NCBI GenBank assembly: GCA_018646705.1
Contig: JABGUG010000064.1
Span: 1-33,025 of the forward strand
Source of the DNA: Candidatus Parcubacteria bacterium
GTDB lineage: Bacteria > Patescibacteriota > Patescibacteriia > Magasanikbacterales > UBA922
Length of the DNA: 33,025 bases
Direction: 5' to 3'
Made by a program: the position numbers and the translations under genes. Shown in pieces: positions 25,071 through 33,025 of the stretch. Each line of letters begins with the position of its first letter. The stretch's first letter is position 1. A model generated the notes under the pieces. The model was not told the origin of the DNA and searched no databases. It saw only the letters and a program-made list of their open reading frames with translations.

Positions 25071-26756
25071 ATGAAAAAAATTATTCTCTTTCTATTTTGT
25101 TTATTTTTACTACCTAGTCAAGCTAATGCAGTCACTGGTTTTCTTGGTAGTCAAGGTGTTTGGATGTCAGAAGGAACGTCTTTTGCAGGTGACACAGTAA
25201 AACTTTATACAGTGGTGGTAAACAATAGTGCGCCACGACTTTCTCTTACTGTTGAATTTTATGATGGAACAGCACTTATCAATAATGTGACAGTGAATAA
25301 TCTTACATTTGAAGAAGCAAAGCAGGTTTGGGTAGAATATGTATTGCCAGCTGGTGAACAACAGTTTTCTGCAAAGCTTGTGAGTCTGGATGCACGAGAT
25401 AATGTAGGAAATTCAGTTGATGCAAATATCAATCAAACTGAACAACAATCTCAAAATTATGATATTGATCTAGATACTGATGGCGATGATGTCGGAAACA
25501 AGGAAGATACTGATGATGATAATGATGGGCTAACTGATGCTAAAGAATCTGAACTGGGTTCTGATCCATTGAAAAAAGATACAGATGGAGATGGTATAGA
25601 AGATAAAACAGAAGTAGATAGAGGATTATCCCCAACAAATGTTGATTCTGATGGAGATGGTCATAATGATAATATAGATCTTTATCCAACTGATAAAAAT
25701 GAATGGGCAGATATAGATGGCGATGGCACTGGTGATAACGCTGATACCGATGATGATAATGATGGACTCAGTGATGAAGATGAAGAAAAACTTGGAAGCG
25801 ATCCTCATAATCCTGACTCAGATGGAGATGGTCTGACAGATGGCGAGGAAAAAGAGCGCGGAAGTAGTCCGATGTCACAAGATACTGATCTAGATGGAAT
25901 TCTTGATAAAGATGAGGTTGACGCAGGTACAGATCCTGCAAAAGCTGACACAGATGATGATGGACTTAGTGATGGAGAAGAATATACACTCAAAACAAAT
26001 CCTCTTGAAAGTGATACAGATGGTGATGGATTGAAAGATGGCGAAGAAAAAGAAAAGGGGACAGATCCTTTGAAAAAAGATTCTGACGGAGACGGAGTAG
26101 ATGATATGACTGATTTATTTCCACTTGATAATAGTGAGGCATATGACACCGATCTTGATGGAATAGGAAATAATGCAGACGAAGATGACGATGGTGATAA
26201 CGTTTCTGATATAGAAGAAGGTGAGGCTGGAACAAATCCTTTGAAAAAAGATTCTGATGAGGATGGTTTGGAAGATAATATTGAAATAGAAGCAGGTACA
26301 GATCCAATGAACCCAGATTCTGATGAAGACAGAATGATGGATGGTGAAGATGATGAACCTCTTGTGTTTAACAAAGGAAGAAAATGGTTTAGCACTGGAT
26401 ATCTTGTATTTTTAGCAGGTCTTGCATTTGTATTTTTCTTGTTATTTAGTGTAATGTATTACTTGAAGTGGAAAAAAACCGACAGCAGCGATGATGTGCA
26501 AGATGATGACGACGTCGAAGAAGAGGTCGTTGAATTAGAAGAAAGTGATGAAACGGTAGGGGAGACTCTAGAGTCTCCCGAAGATGAATCCACCTCCGCT
26601 AAAGCTTTGTCGGACGAGGAGGAATTAGAAGAAGAATGGGAAAGCGGTGTAGAGGATGCTCGAGAGTCTCCTGAAGAGGGCGATGAAGACGAAGACGCAG
26701 AACCTACTAAACCTAAACCAAAAAAGAAATTAAAAAAGAAAAAATCTAAAAAATAA
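25071..26756 (+). CDS. Surface protein with thrombospondin type-3 (Ca-binding) repeats, TM helix and charged cytoplasmic tail
   Basis: Signal peptide; many DxDxDGxxDxxE units; TM STGYLVFLAGLAFVFFLLFSVMYYLKW; Lys-rich C-terminus. Confidence 0.9.
   Translation: MKKIILFLFCLFLLPSQANAVTGFLGSQGVWMSEGTSFAGDTVKLYTVVVNNSAPRLSLTVEFYDGTALINNVTVNNLTFEEAKQVWVEYVLPAGEQQFSAKLVSLDARDNVGNSVDANINQTEQQSQNYDIDLDTDGDDVGNKEDTDDDNDGLTDAKESELGSDPLKKDTDGDGIEDKTEVDRGLSPTNVDSDGDGHNDNIDLYPTDKNEWADIDGDGTGDNADTDDDNDGLSDEDEEKLGSDPHNPDSDGDGLTDGEEKERGSSPMSQDTDLDGILDKDEVDAGTDPAKADTDDDGLSDGEEYTLKTNPLESDTDGDGLKDGEEKEKGTDPLKKDSDGDGVDDMTDLFPLDNSEAYDTDLDGIGNNADEDDDGDNVSDIEEGEAGTNPLKKDSDEDGLEDNIEIEAGTDPMNPDSDEDRMMDGEDDEPLVFNKGRKWFSTGYLVFLAGLAFVFFLLFSVMYYLKWKKTDSSDDVQDDDDVEEEVVELEESDETVGETLESPEDESTSAKALSDEEELEEEWESGVEDARESPEEGDEDEDAEPTKPKPKKKLKKKKSKK
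26560..26579. repeat. Protein-coding palindrome (second family)
   Basis: GGGAGACTCTAGAGTCTCCC, perfect 20-bp palindrome encoding GETLESPED in frame; degenerate partner around 26653-26680. Confidence 0.75.
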
Positions 26757-26774
26757 TTTATATAATTTAATAAT

Positions 26775-27608
26775 ATGGATCAACCAACCATGCCAACACC
26801 TCCTATGCCAGCAGGTCTGGAGCCAAAAAAGAAGGGCAGAGCCAAGAAAATTGTAGGTATAGGGCTTTTAATTTTTGTGGCTTTTTTTGCGTTTATTTGG
26901 ATGGCTACTGGAAAAATATCAGAAGCAGCCAAGACTCATCTTGAACTCATAAAGTCTGGTGATCTACCTGCCGCTTACGCAGACACATCAGAGGGTTTCA
27001 AAGATATTACATCATTTGAGGAGTATGAAAACTTTATTATAGAGTTTGCCGTACTTGAAAAACATGAATCAGTTTCATTTAGTTATCGCAATATACACAA
27101 TAGCGAAGGTTATGTAGAAGGAACAATCAAAGAACCAGACGGAACTGCATATCCAATTCGTGTAGACTTAATAAAAGAGAATGGAGAATGGAAAGTTTTT
27201 GGTATTAGTTTAGAAGAGTTTGATGAAGAATATGTAGAAGATGATTTTGGATTTACAGAAATCCCTACTATTTATCAACTCAAGTCATCGGTTGATTTGG
27301 CAGAAGATGGAAGTTTGATAGATGAAAAGGATGTGTTTTCTCCAGATGAAAGAATTACGCTTAGTGGTTATATCTCAATCCTTCCCAAAGGAACAACCAT
27401 GGTTGGTACAATGTATGATAGTGAAGACAACGCATATTACAGTACTGCGGTTGAATTTGAACAAAGTGGATCCGATGCTCAATTTTACTTTTTTGTAGAT
27501 CCAACAACAGGTGATCTTGAACCAGGTAATTATATGCTCGAGGCTATGTTTGAACATGAAAGTTTTGGTGAAGCAATATTTGGCTTTCACTTTATAACAG
27601 TTGAATAA
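26775..27608 (+). CDS. Membrane-anchored protein with DUF4864/DUF4878-like domain
   Basis: TM helix, then AAKTHLELIKSGDLPAAYADTSEGFKDITSFEEYENFI...VDLIKENGEWKVFGI. Confidence 0.65.
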   Translation: MDQPTMPTPPMPAGLEPKKKGRAKKIVGIGLLIFVAFFAFIWMATGKISEAAKTHLELIKSGDLPAAYADTSEGFKDITSFEEYENFIIEFAVLEKHESVSFSYRNIHNSEGYVEGTIKEPDGTAYPIRVDLIKENGEWKVFGISLEEFDEEYVEDDFGFTEIPTIYQLKSSVDLAEDGSLIDEKDVFSPDERITLSGYISILPKGTTMVGTMYDSEDNAYYSTAVEFEQSGSDAQFYFFVDPTTGDLEPGNYMLEAMFEHESFGEAIFGFHFITVE

Positions 27609-27610
27609 TT

Positions 27611-28303
27611 ATGAAAAAAAAGAGTTTAAAAATTATTTCAGTCGGTGGATCAATTATTATTCCTAAAAGTGGTTTTAATATTCCTTTTTTGAAAAAGTTT
27701 CGAAAACTTATTTTGGATGAGGTAAAAAATGGGACTAAGTTTGTTCTCATCATCGGTGGTGGTGCTACTTGCCGACAATATCAAGATGCGCTTAAGAAAA
27801 CAGTGAAATTAAAAGATGTGGATCTTGATTGGATGGGAATTCATACGACTATGGTGAATGCACAATTCGTAAAATTTCTTTTCAAGGATCATGCATACAA
27901 AGATATTATTACTGACCCAACAAAAAAAGTAAAAACAAATAAACCAATTATTATTGCAGCAGGTTATCAGCCAGGTTGGAGTACTGATACAGATGCAGTT
28001 CTTATGGCAAAGGCGTATGGTGCAACGGATGTTATTAATCTATCAAATATAGATTACGTATATGACAAGGATCCAGCAAAGTTTAAGAGTGCAAAAAAGA
28101 TAGAAGAAACTGATTGGAAAACTTTTCGACGTGATGTGGTGGGAAACACATGGGATCCAGGCAAAAATGCACCATTTGATCCTATTGCCAGTCGTGAAGC
28201 ACAGAAGTTGGGATTACGTGTCAGTATTTTGAAGGGTACAAATTTGGGAGAAGTTAAGAAAGTGTTGGGTGGTAAGAAGTTTAAGGGTACAGTAATTGAA
28301 TAA
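27611..28303 (+). CDS. pyrH: UMP kinase, archaeal-type
   Basis: SVGGSIIIPKSGFN, LIIGGGATCRQYQDA, GYQPGWSTDTDAVLMAKAYGATDVINLSNIDYVYDKDP. Confidence 0.85.
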   Translation: MKKKSLKIISVGGSIIIPKSGFNIPFLKKFRKLILDEVKNGTKFVLIIGGGATCRQYQDALKKTVKLKDVDLDWMGIHTTMVNAQFVKFLFKDHAYKDIITDPTKKVKTNKPIIIAAGYQPGWSTDTDAVLMAKAYGATDVINLSNIDYVYDKDPAKFKSAKKIEETDWKTFRRDVVGNTWDPGKNAPFDPIASREAQKLGLRVSILKGTNLGEVKKVLGGKKFKGTVIE

Positions 28304-28316
28304 AAATATATTTATA

Positions 28317-28352
28317 TAAAAAAAGAATGCTCTTATATAGAGCGTTCTTTTT
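28317..28352. terminator. Intrinsic bidirectional terminator (pyrH / island 4)
   Basis: AAAAAAAGAATGCTC-ttatata-GAGCGTTCTTTTT with one G-T pair. Confidence 0.75.
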
Positions 28353-28478
28353 ATTAATCCACACTTCGCTTTTTACTCACCACAACATATGTAAGTTCTA
28401 GTGAATATTTGCGGCGAAGTGGGGATGCCGCGATAGGAGTTGCGTCCGTGGTTAGCGGTCGGCGGGCTCGTTCGTGGG

Positions 28479-28700
28479 CTAGCTGGTCTGGGTCATCCGG
28501 GTCAGGGCCATTCCGTCGGCGACTCGGACGATACCAGAGTAGGTCTTCGGAGCTGCCTGGCCGTGGGTGCGAGCGATCACACGACCTTCGGAGCTCGTGG
28601 ACATCTCAATCCTGACTTCAGCCACGCCGGCGAATTCAGTTCCCTCGATGTTGCGGATCGCCGTCATGAGGTGGTGCATCGCTTCGTTCAGCTCTTCCAT
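28479..28700 (-). CDS. Small protein of unknown function (73 aa), island 4
   Basis: ATG start with GAGGG about 8 nt upstream, GC-rich (row 28501-28560 has 38 G/C of 60), promoter on the same strand. Confidence 0.7.
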   Translation of the reverse strand: MEELNEAMHHLMTAIRNIEGTEFAGVAEVRIEMSTSSEGRVIARTHGQAAPKTYSGIVRVADGMALTRMTQTS

Positions 28701-28761
28701 GTGTATTCCCTCTATAGCATCTACGCACTCGCAAGACGCGAGATCTTGAAGACGTCATATC

Positions 28762-28790
28762 AATCTAACATAAAAAGAGGTGTTTGTCAA
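28762..28790 (-). promoter_or_regulatory. Sigma70-type promoter for island 4
   Basis: TTGACA (28785-28790), 17-nt spacer, TG-T-TAGATT (28762-28767). Confidence 0.75.
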
Positions 28791-28850
28791 GATTAACTGC
28801 AGGTTTTATGCCCTTGCTTTTTTCTCTCAACCAAGCTAAACTAAAGCCAT

Positions 28851-30650
28851 ATGAGTGACGATGTTCAAAATATAAAAGACAAAATTGATGTGGTAGATCT
28901 TGTGGGTGAATATGTACAGCTGAAACCCGCTGGCATCAATCACAAGGGCTTGTGTCCATTTCATCAGGAAAAGACCCCATCATTTATGGCCAGTCGTGAA
29001 CGACAGAATTGGCATTGTTTTGGTTGCTCCAAGGGCGGGGATATTTTTACCTTTGTAGAAGAGATGGAAGGAATGGAATTTCGTGAAGCACTCAAGTATT
29101 TAGCAGACAAAGCAGGAATTCAACTTACAACAAATTTCAAAAGTGAAGCCGAGTCAAGTCAGAAAAATAGAATCAAAGATATTAATCGTGCTGCCGCTTC
29201 CTTTTATCATAATGTGCTCACAAAAATGGACACATCAAAAGGTGCTCAAGAGTATTTGAAAGATAGAGGGCTGTTGCAAGAAACTATTGAAACATGGCAG
29301 ATTGGGTTTGTTCCAGATCAATGGGATTTACTCACACAATATTTATTGAAAAAAGGTTTTGGCATTGATGATTTGGTAGTATCAGGATTGACTATCAAGC
29401 GTGAAGGTGCAAGCACTCAAACAATGAAAGGATTTTATGATCGTTTTCGTGGACGCATCATGTTTCCTATTTGGGATGTGCATGATAATGTCGTTGGTTT
29501 TACTGGACGAGTATTAGTGGAAACAGAAAAGAGTGGTGGAAAATATGTAAATACTCCACAAACTCCTGTATATGATAAATCACGGGTTGTATTTGGTTTA
29601 AATAAATCTAAAAAAGAAATCAAAAGCAAAGATTTGGTTGTGGTTGTCGAAGGTCAAATGGACGTGATTGCATGTCATCAAGCTGGAATGATAAACGTAG
29701 TTGCTACAAGTGGAACAGCCATGACTGAAGAGCAGATAAAATTACTCAAACGTTATTCAGCAAATATGAACATGGCGTTTGATAGTGATGAGGCAGGAGA
29801 AAAAGCAGCGCGACGTGGTATTGAACTTGCAGTAAAGGCAGGAATGAATGTGCGAGTAATACAAGTACCAGATGGTGTTGGAAAAGATCCAGATGAAGTT
29901 TTGAAAAATAATAAACAAGTATGGTTTGATTCTGTTGAACATGCGCAAGATGTAATGAAATGGTATTTTGGACGTGCGTTTACTGAAAAAGATATAAAAA
30001 ATCCAAAGGACAAACAAATTATAGCGACTGAATTACTAAAAGAAATAAAAAATATTCCTTTTGCTGTTGAAAAAGATCATTGGTTACAGACTCTGTCTCA
30101 AGATTTGGGTGTGGATATTGATGTTTTACGAGAAAATATGGCTCAAATCAAAGAAGAAAATAGTAAAAAGTTTATAAAGGTAGAAAGTAAAAAGGATATT
30201 AATAGTCAGATTGCAATTGAAAAAACACGATTGGATTTAATTGTAGAACGATTTTTGATAATGATATTAAAGTTTCATAAACAACTTTCAACTTTCAACT
30301 TTCAACTTTCAACTTCTCTATCCACAGGGACTTATGCAGAGCTTTACGAAAATGTAAAAAACGCGTATACTAAGGGAGAGTTAAACATTGACCAATTACG
30401 CAATGAATTTCATCGCGAAGGTCAAGAAAATATAGTAGATGTACTTCTCTTAGCAGGTGAGAAGGATTTTGCTACATTAAGCGAAAAAGACGCAAAAATT
30501 GAAATAGAAAAACTTAGTAGTACAGTAAAAAATGAATGGCTAAAGGGTGAGAGAAAGCGTCTTCAAACAGCAATTTCGCAAGCAGAAAAAATAGGGGACA
30601 AAGATAAGCTTGCAGAATTAATGCAAGAATTTCAAAATTTAAATTTATAA
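28851..30650 (+). CDS. dnaG: DNA primase
   Basis: Zinc finger CPFHQEKTPSF...WHCFGCSKGGDIFTFVEEMEGMEFREAL; TOPRIM VVEGQMDVIACHQAGM, FDSDEAGEKAARRG. Confidence 0.97.
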   Translation: MSDDVQNIKDKIDVVDLVGEYVQLKPAGINHKGLCPFHQEKTPSFMASRERQNWHCFGCSKGGDIFTFVEEMEGMEFREALKYLADKAGIQLTTNFKSEAESSQKNRIKDINRAAASFYHNVLTKMDTSKGAQEYLKDRGLLQETIETWQIGFVPDQWDLLTQYLLKKGFGIDDLVVSGLTIKREGASTQTMKGFYDRFRGRIMFPIWDVHDNVVGFTGRVLVETEKSGGKYVNTPQTPVYDKSRVVFGLNKSKKEIKSKDLVVVVEGQMDVIACHQAGMINVVATSGTAMTEEQIKLLKRYSANMNMAFDSDEAGEKAARRGIELAVKAGMNVRVIQVPDGVGKDPDEVLKNNKQVWFDSVEHAQDVMKWYFGRAFTEKDIKNPKDKQIIATELLKEIKNIPFAVEKDHWLQTLSQDLGVDIDVLRENMAQIKEENSKKFIKVESKKDINSQIAIEKTRLDLIVERFLIMILKFHKQLSTFNFQLSTSLSTGTYAELYENVKNAYTKGELNIDQLRNEFHREGQENIVDVLLLAGEKDFATLSEKDAKIEIEKLSSTVKNEWLKGERKRLQTAISQAEKIGDKDKLAELMQEFQNLNL

Positions 30651-30665
30651 ACAGGTTAATCTGTT

Positions 30666-32201
30666 TTGGAAAACATGCCAAGGAAAAAAACAAAATCTAA
30701 GGCCGTTGCGAAGAAATCTGTAAAAAAGAAGATTCGCAAAAAATCAGCTGCTAAAAAAGCAGCTCCAAAAAAACGAGTAACTACTCGTAAAAAAACAACT
30801 ACCCGTAAAACTACAATAAAACGGGCTCCGCGCAAAAAGACGACGCGCAGTACAAAAAAAACGTCTACAAAGAAAAAACCAGCCACAAAGAAAAAGGTGG
30901 TAGCAAAGAAACGCGTAGCGACAAAAAAGCGTGTCACAAAAAAACCACGCAAAGTTGCTGCCAAAAAAGCTTTATCTCGAGGTAAAGCTAAACCATCTAG
31001 TAAAAAAACAAAACAAAAGCCTTCTACAAAAAGGCGTGTTTTGCGTACACGTCCAAAGAAGTTCAAAAAACCTCTAATGGACGAACCGTTTAAAATACCA
31101 ACTGAACAAGATATTCATGTGCTTGTCCAAAAAGGTAGGAATAGAGGATTTCTCACAGAACGTGAAATTATTTCTCTTTTTGCACGCGCTGAACATTATG
31201 TAGATTTGTATGAATATTTTTTAAGCTTACTTGATAAAAATAGTGTAGCAGTTGTGGAGGCTCAAGAAGGATTGCTTGGTGGAGATAGAAGGGCTCAAAA
31301 AGCAGAAGTTATTAGTGGATTGCAAGGTGAACAGCCAGACGTAGAGTCCGGAGGTTTCTTTGATCTTGGAAATATTTCACAAGATTCAATTCAAATGTAT
31401 TTGCGTGAGATTGGTAAGGTGCCTCTTCTTACAGCAGAGCAAGAAGTAGAGCTCGCAAAAGGAAAAGAACGTGGTGACAAAAATTCTGAGCGAAGAATGA
31501 TCGAAGCAAACTTGAGGTTAGTTGTTTCTATTGCAAAGAAATTCGTTGGAAAATCTTTATCATTACTTGATCTTATTCAAGAAGGAAATATTGGATTATT
31601 TCGTGCAGTGAAGAAGTTTGATTATCGTCGAGGATATAAGTTTAGTACATACGCTACATGGTGGGTTCGTCAAGCTATTACTAGATCTCTAGCAGATCAT
31701 TCTCGTACGATTCGTATTCCTGTTCACATGGTAGAGACCATCAATCGTCTCATGCAGGTTTCTCGTAGACTCTTACAAGACTTGGGTCGTGATGCAACTC
31801 CAGAAGAAATTGCTGCTGAGATGGGTGAGGATTTGGTAAAGGTCAAACATATTATCAAAATTTCTCAAGATACTGTTTCGCTCGAAACTTCTGTGGGGGA
31901 CGATGATGATGACGATACATCTCTTTCTGATTTTATCGAAGATATTAAAAACATCAGCCCATCACAAGCTGCAGGAGCAGAACTTTTGAAAGATTATATA
32001 GGAGAAGCAATACAAGATTTGTCTCCACGTGAAAAAAAGATTCTTGAGATGAGATTTGGTCTGACTGACGGTGTAACACATACGCTCGAAGAAGTAGGTA
32101 AAGAATTTGGTGTTACACGTGAGCGTATTCGTCAGATCGAAGCCAAGTCACTAGAAAAGATAAAAGGATTTGGTATTATTGAAAAACTTAATGATTATTA
32201 A
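30666..32201 (+). CDS. rpoD: RNA polymerase primary sigma factor with Lys/Arg-rich N-terminal tail (ATG at 30675 is an alternative start)
   Basis: Regions 1.2, 2, 3 and 4: [108 protein letters not shown]. Confidence 0.97.
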   Translation: MENMPRKKTKSKAVAKKSVKKKIRKKSAAKKAAPKKRVTTRKKTTTRKTTIKRAPRKKTTRSTKKTSTKKKPATKKKVVAKKRVATKKRVTKKPRKVAAKKALSRGKAKPSSKKTKQKPSTKRRVLRTRPKKFKKPLMDEPFKIPTEQDIHVLVQKGRNRGFLTEREIISLFARAEHYVDLYEYFLSLLDKNSVAVVEAQEGLLGGDRRAQKAEVISGLQGEQPDVESGGFFDLGNISQDSIQMYLREIGKVPLLTAEQEVELAKGKERGDKNSERRMIEANLRLVVSIAKKFVGKSLSLLDLIQEGNIGLFRAVKKFDYRRGYKFSTYATWWVRQAITRSLADHSRTIRIPVHMVETINRLMQVSRRLLQDLGRDATPEEIAAEMGEDLVKVKHIIKISQDTVSLETSVGDDDDDDTSLSDFIEDIKNISPSQAAGAELLKDYIGEAIQDLSPREKKILEMRFGLTDGVTHTLEEVGKEFGVTRERIRQIEAKSLEKIKGFGIIEKLNDY

Positions 32202-32215
32202 TTAACCAATACAGT

Positions 32216-32668
32216 ATGAAATATTATTCTATAGCAGGTTTTTTAATGGCATTATTGCTACTTGGTACTGCATGTACTGAAATACCTTATGATGCATCTG
32301 ATAGGGATGTAGATCATGACACATCTACACAGCAAGAGGTAGAATCAGAAGAAGTAACTGACCAAAGTTGGGAAGATACTATAGATTCTGAATTACAAAT
32401 CGTATTTGCAAGAAAATATGACAAAAGAGTTGATGACGTGACAGTTCACATTGGTCTTGCAAAAGAAAATAAGTTTGTTCGTGGAGAAATGACAATGAAA
32501 AATTTAGATACTCCCGAAGGTATAGAAGGTGGAATATTTTATGCAGTACGTCACAGTAGTAGTGGTGAATGGATAATTGTGCATGATGGTAATGGAGTTA
32601 TACCATGTGAACCATTAGAACTATATGATTTTCCTCTACATATGATGGGTAATTGTGTAAATGAATAA
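32216..32668 (+). CDS. Putative lipoprotein of unknown function
   Basis: Lipobox-like LLLLGTACTE after a signal sequence. Confidence 0.7.
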   Translation: MKYYSIAGFLMALLLLGTACTEIPYDASDRDVDHDTSTQQEVESEEVTDQSWEDTIDSELQIVFARKYDKRVDDVTVHIGLAKENKFVRGEMTMKNLDTPEGIEGGIFYAVRHSSSGEWIIVHDGNGVIPCEPLELYDFPLHMMGNCVNE

Positions 32669-32671
32669 AAA

Positions 32672-32839
32672 CTATTGAAATATATAAAAAAACCGCCGAT
32701 GAGGCGGTTTTACTATTCTTATTACCACTCGTGATAATAACAACAGTCGAAGGAGGGCGCGGTGAACGTACGCGCCTTCCTTTTTGCGTTGCCCAACATT
32801 GTTGGACCATGCGATGATTGAGGCTGTTGCCTTCGTCAT
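32672..32839 (-). CDS. Possible small ORF (MTKATASIIAWSNNVGQRKKEGAYVHRALLRLLLLSRVV...), island 5
   Basis: GAAGGAGGGAGTG-ATG strong Shine-Dalgarno; the frame reads through the terminator at 32683-32714. Confidence 0.4.
   Translation of the reverse strand: MTKATASIIAWSNNVGQRKKEGAYVHRALLRLLLLSRVVIRIVKPPHRRFFYIFQ
32683..32714. terminator. Intrinsic bidirectional terminator
   Basis: AAAAAACCGCC-gatga-GGCGGTTTT. Confidence 0.85.
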
Positions 32840-32884
32840 CACTCCCTCCTTCATCTGTGGGTCCGAGAACCCTCGTGACCAGGT

Positions 32885-33025
32885 TTATGAGACCTGGCTC
32901 CTGCGCTCAACGCGCTTGCGCGCCATCTCGGCGTCGTAGGCCTGAACGGCATTACGCCCGATCAAGGCGCGCATGCTCGTGCGACCAAGCGCGATGCCGA
33001 TCGCCGATGTGGCAGTGATCGAGCG
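32885..33025 (-). CDS. C-terminal part of an ORF entering from the right edge, island 5
   Basis: Uninterrupted 47-codon frame ...RSITATSAIGIALGRTSMRALIGRNAVQAYDAEMARKRVERRSQVS*, GC-rich. Confidence 0.55.
   Translation of the reverse strand, partial: RSITATSAIGIALGRTSMRALIGRNAVQAYDAEMARKRVERRSQVS

Noticed and set aside
25805-26395. 196-aa and 105-aa minus-strand ORFs (Ser/Pro-rich and His/Leu-rich)
   Set aside because: Antisense to the repetitive TSP3 coding region; no independent start signals.
30656-31066. 136-aa minus-strand ORF (Phe/Val-rich)
   Set aside because: Antisense shadow of the Lys-rich N-terminus of rpoD; composition is explained by AAA/AAG codons read in reverse.
32764-32823. 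GTG-initiated 19-aa plus-strand peptide MNVRAFLFALPNIVGPCDD preceded by AAGGAGG
   Set aside because: The AAGGAGG is part of a hairpin with T-run; too short to support and without a clear promoter.
32818-33018. 66-aa plus-strand ORF at the right edge
   Set aside because: Arg/Ser-rich antisense frame; the minus-strand frame gives a more protein-like sequence.
1-33025. Islands as vector or foreign-contig contamination
   Set aside because: Not fully excludable without reads, but the regular promoter-to-terminator framing at the islands with visible ends argues against random chimerism.

Overview
AT-rich, gene-dense bacterial chromosome window. The gene content suggests a Candidate Phyla Radiation / Patescibacteria genome, but this is inferred from gene types and was not tested by phylogeny. 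Housekeeping genes recognised: rlmN, tRNA-Gln(CUG), dnaX, cysS, an archaeal-type UMP kinase (pyrH), and the dnaG-rpoD pair. Other genes include a SWIB-domain protein, a TraD/HerA-like ATPase module, an LCP-like protein, a C39-like peptidase split by a frameshift, NUDIX, MazG-like and PLP-aminotransferase enzymes, a COG2509-like FAD oxidoreductase, a methyltransferase, a DUF559 endonuclease, a thrombospondin-type-3 repeat surface protein and many small membrane proteins. Host genes read almost entirely on the minus strand up to about 24.0 kb and on the plus strand after that. The most unusual feature is five short GC-rich islands (about 1-430, 19.58-20.24 kb, 21.3-22.09 kb, 28.4-28.79 kb and 32.74 kb to the right edge). 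They contain small ORFs I do not recognise. The four with a visible 5' side each begin at a TTGACA-N17-TAnnnn promoter, three of those four end at an intrinsic terminator (the fourth runs off the window), and at least three of the five are oriented against the local strand. They look like autonomous, moron-like gene cassettes. One encodes a predicted membrane-anchored protein with a tandemly duplicated Cys-rich domain. Other items: palindromic repeats that insert in frame into protein genes (dnaX, a 244-aa ORF, the TSP3 protein), a 106-bp multi-hairpin repeat present twice with one copy beside a DUF559 endonuclease, and an RpoD with a long histone-H1-like N-terminal tail.
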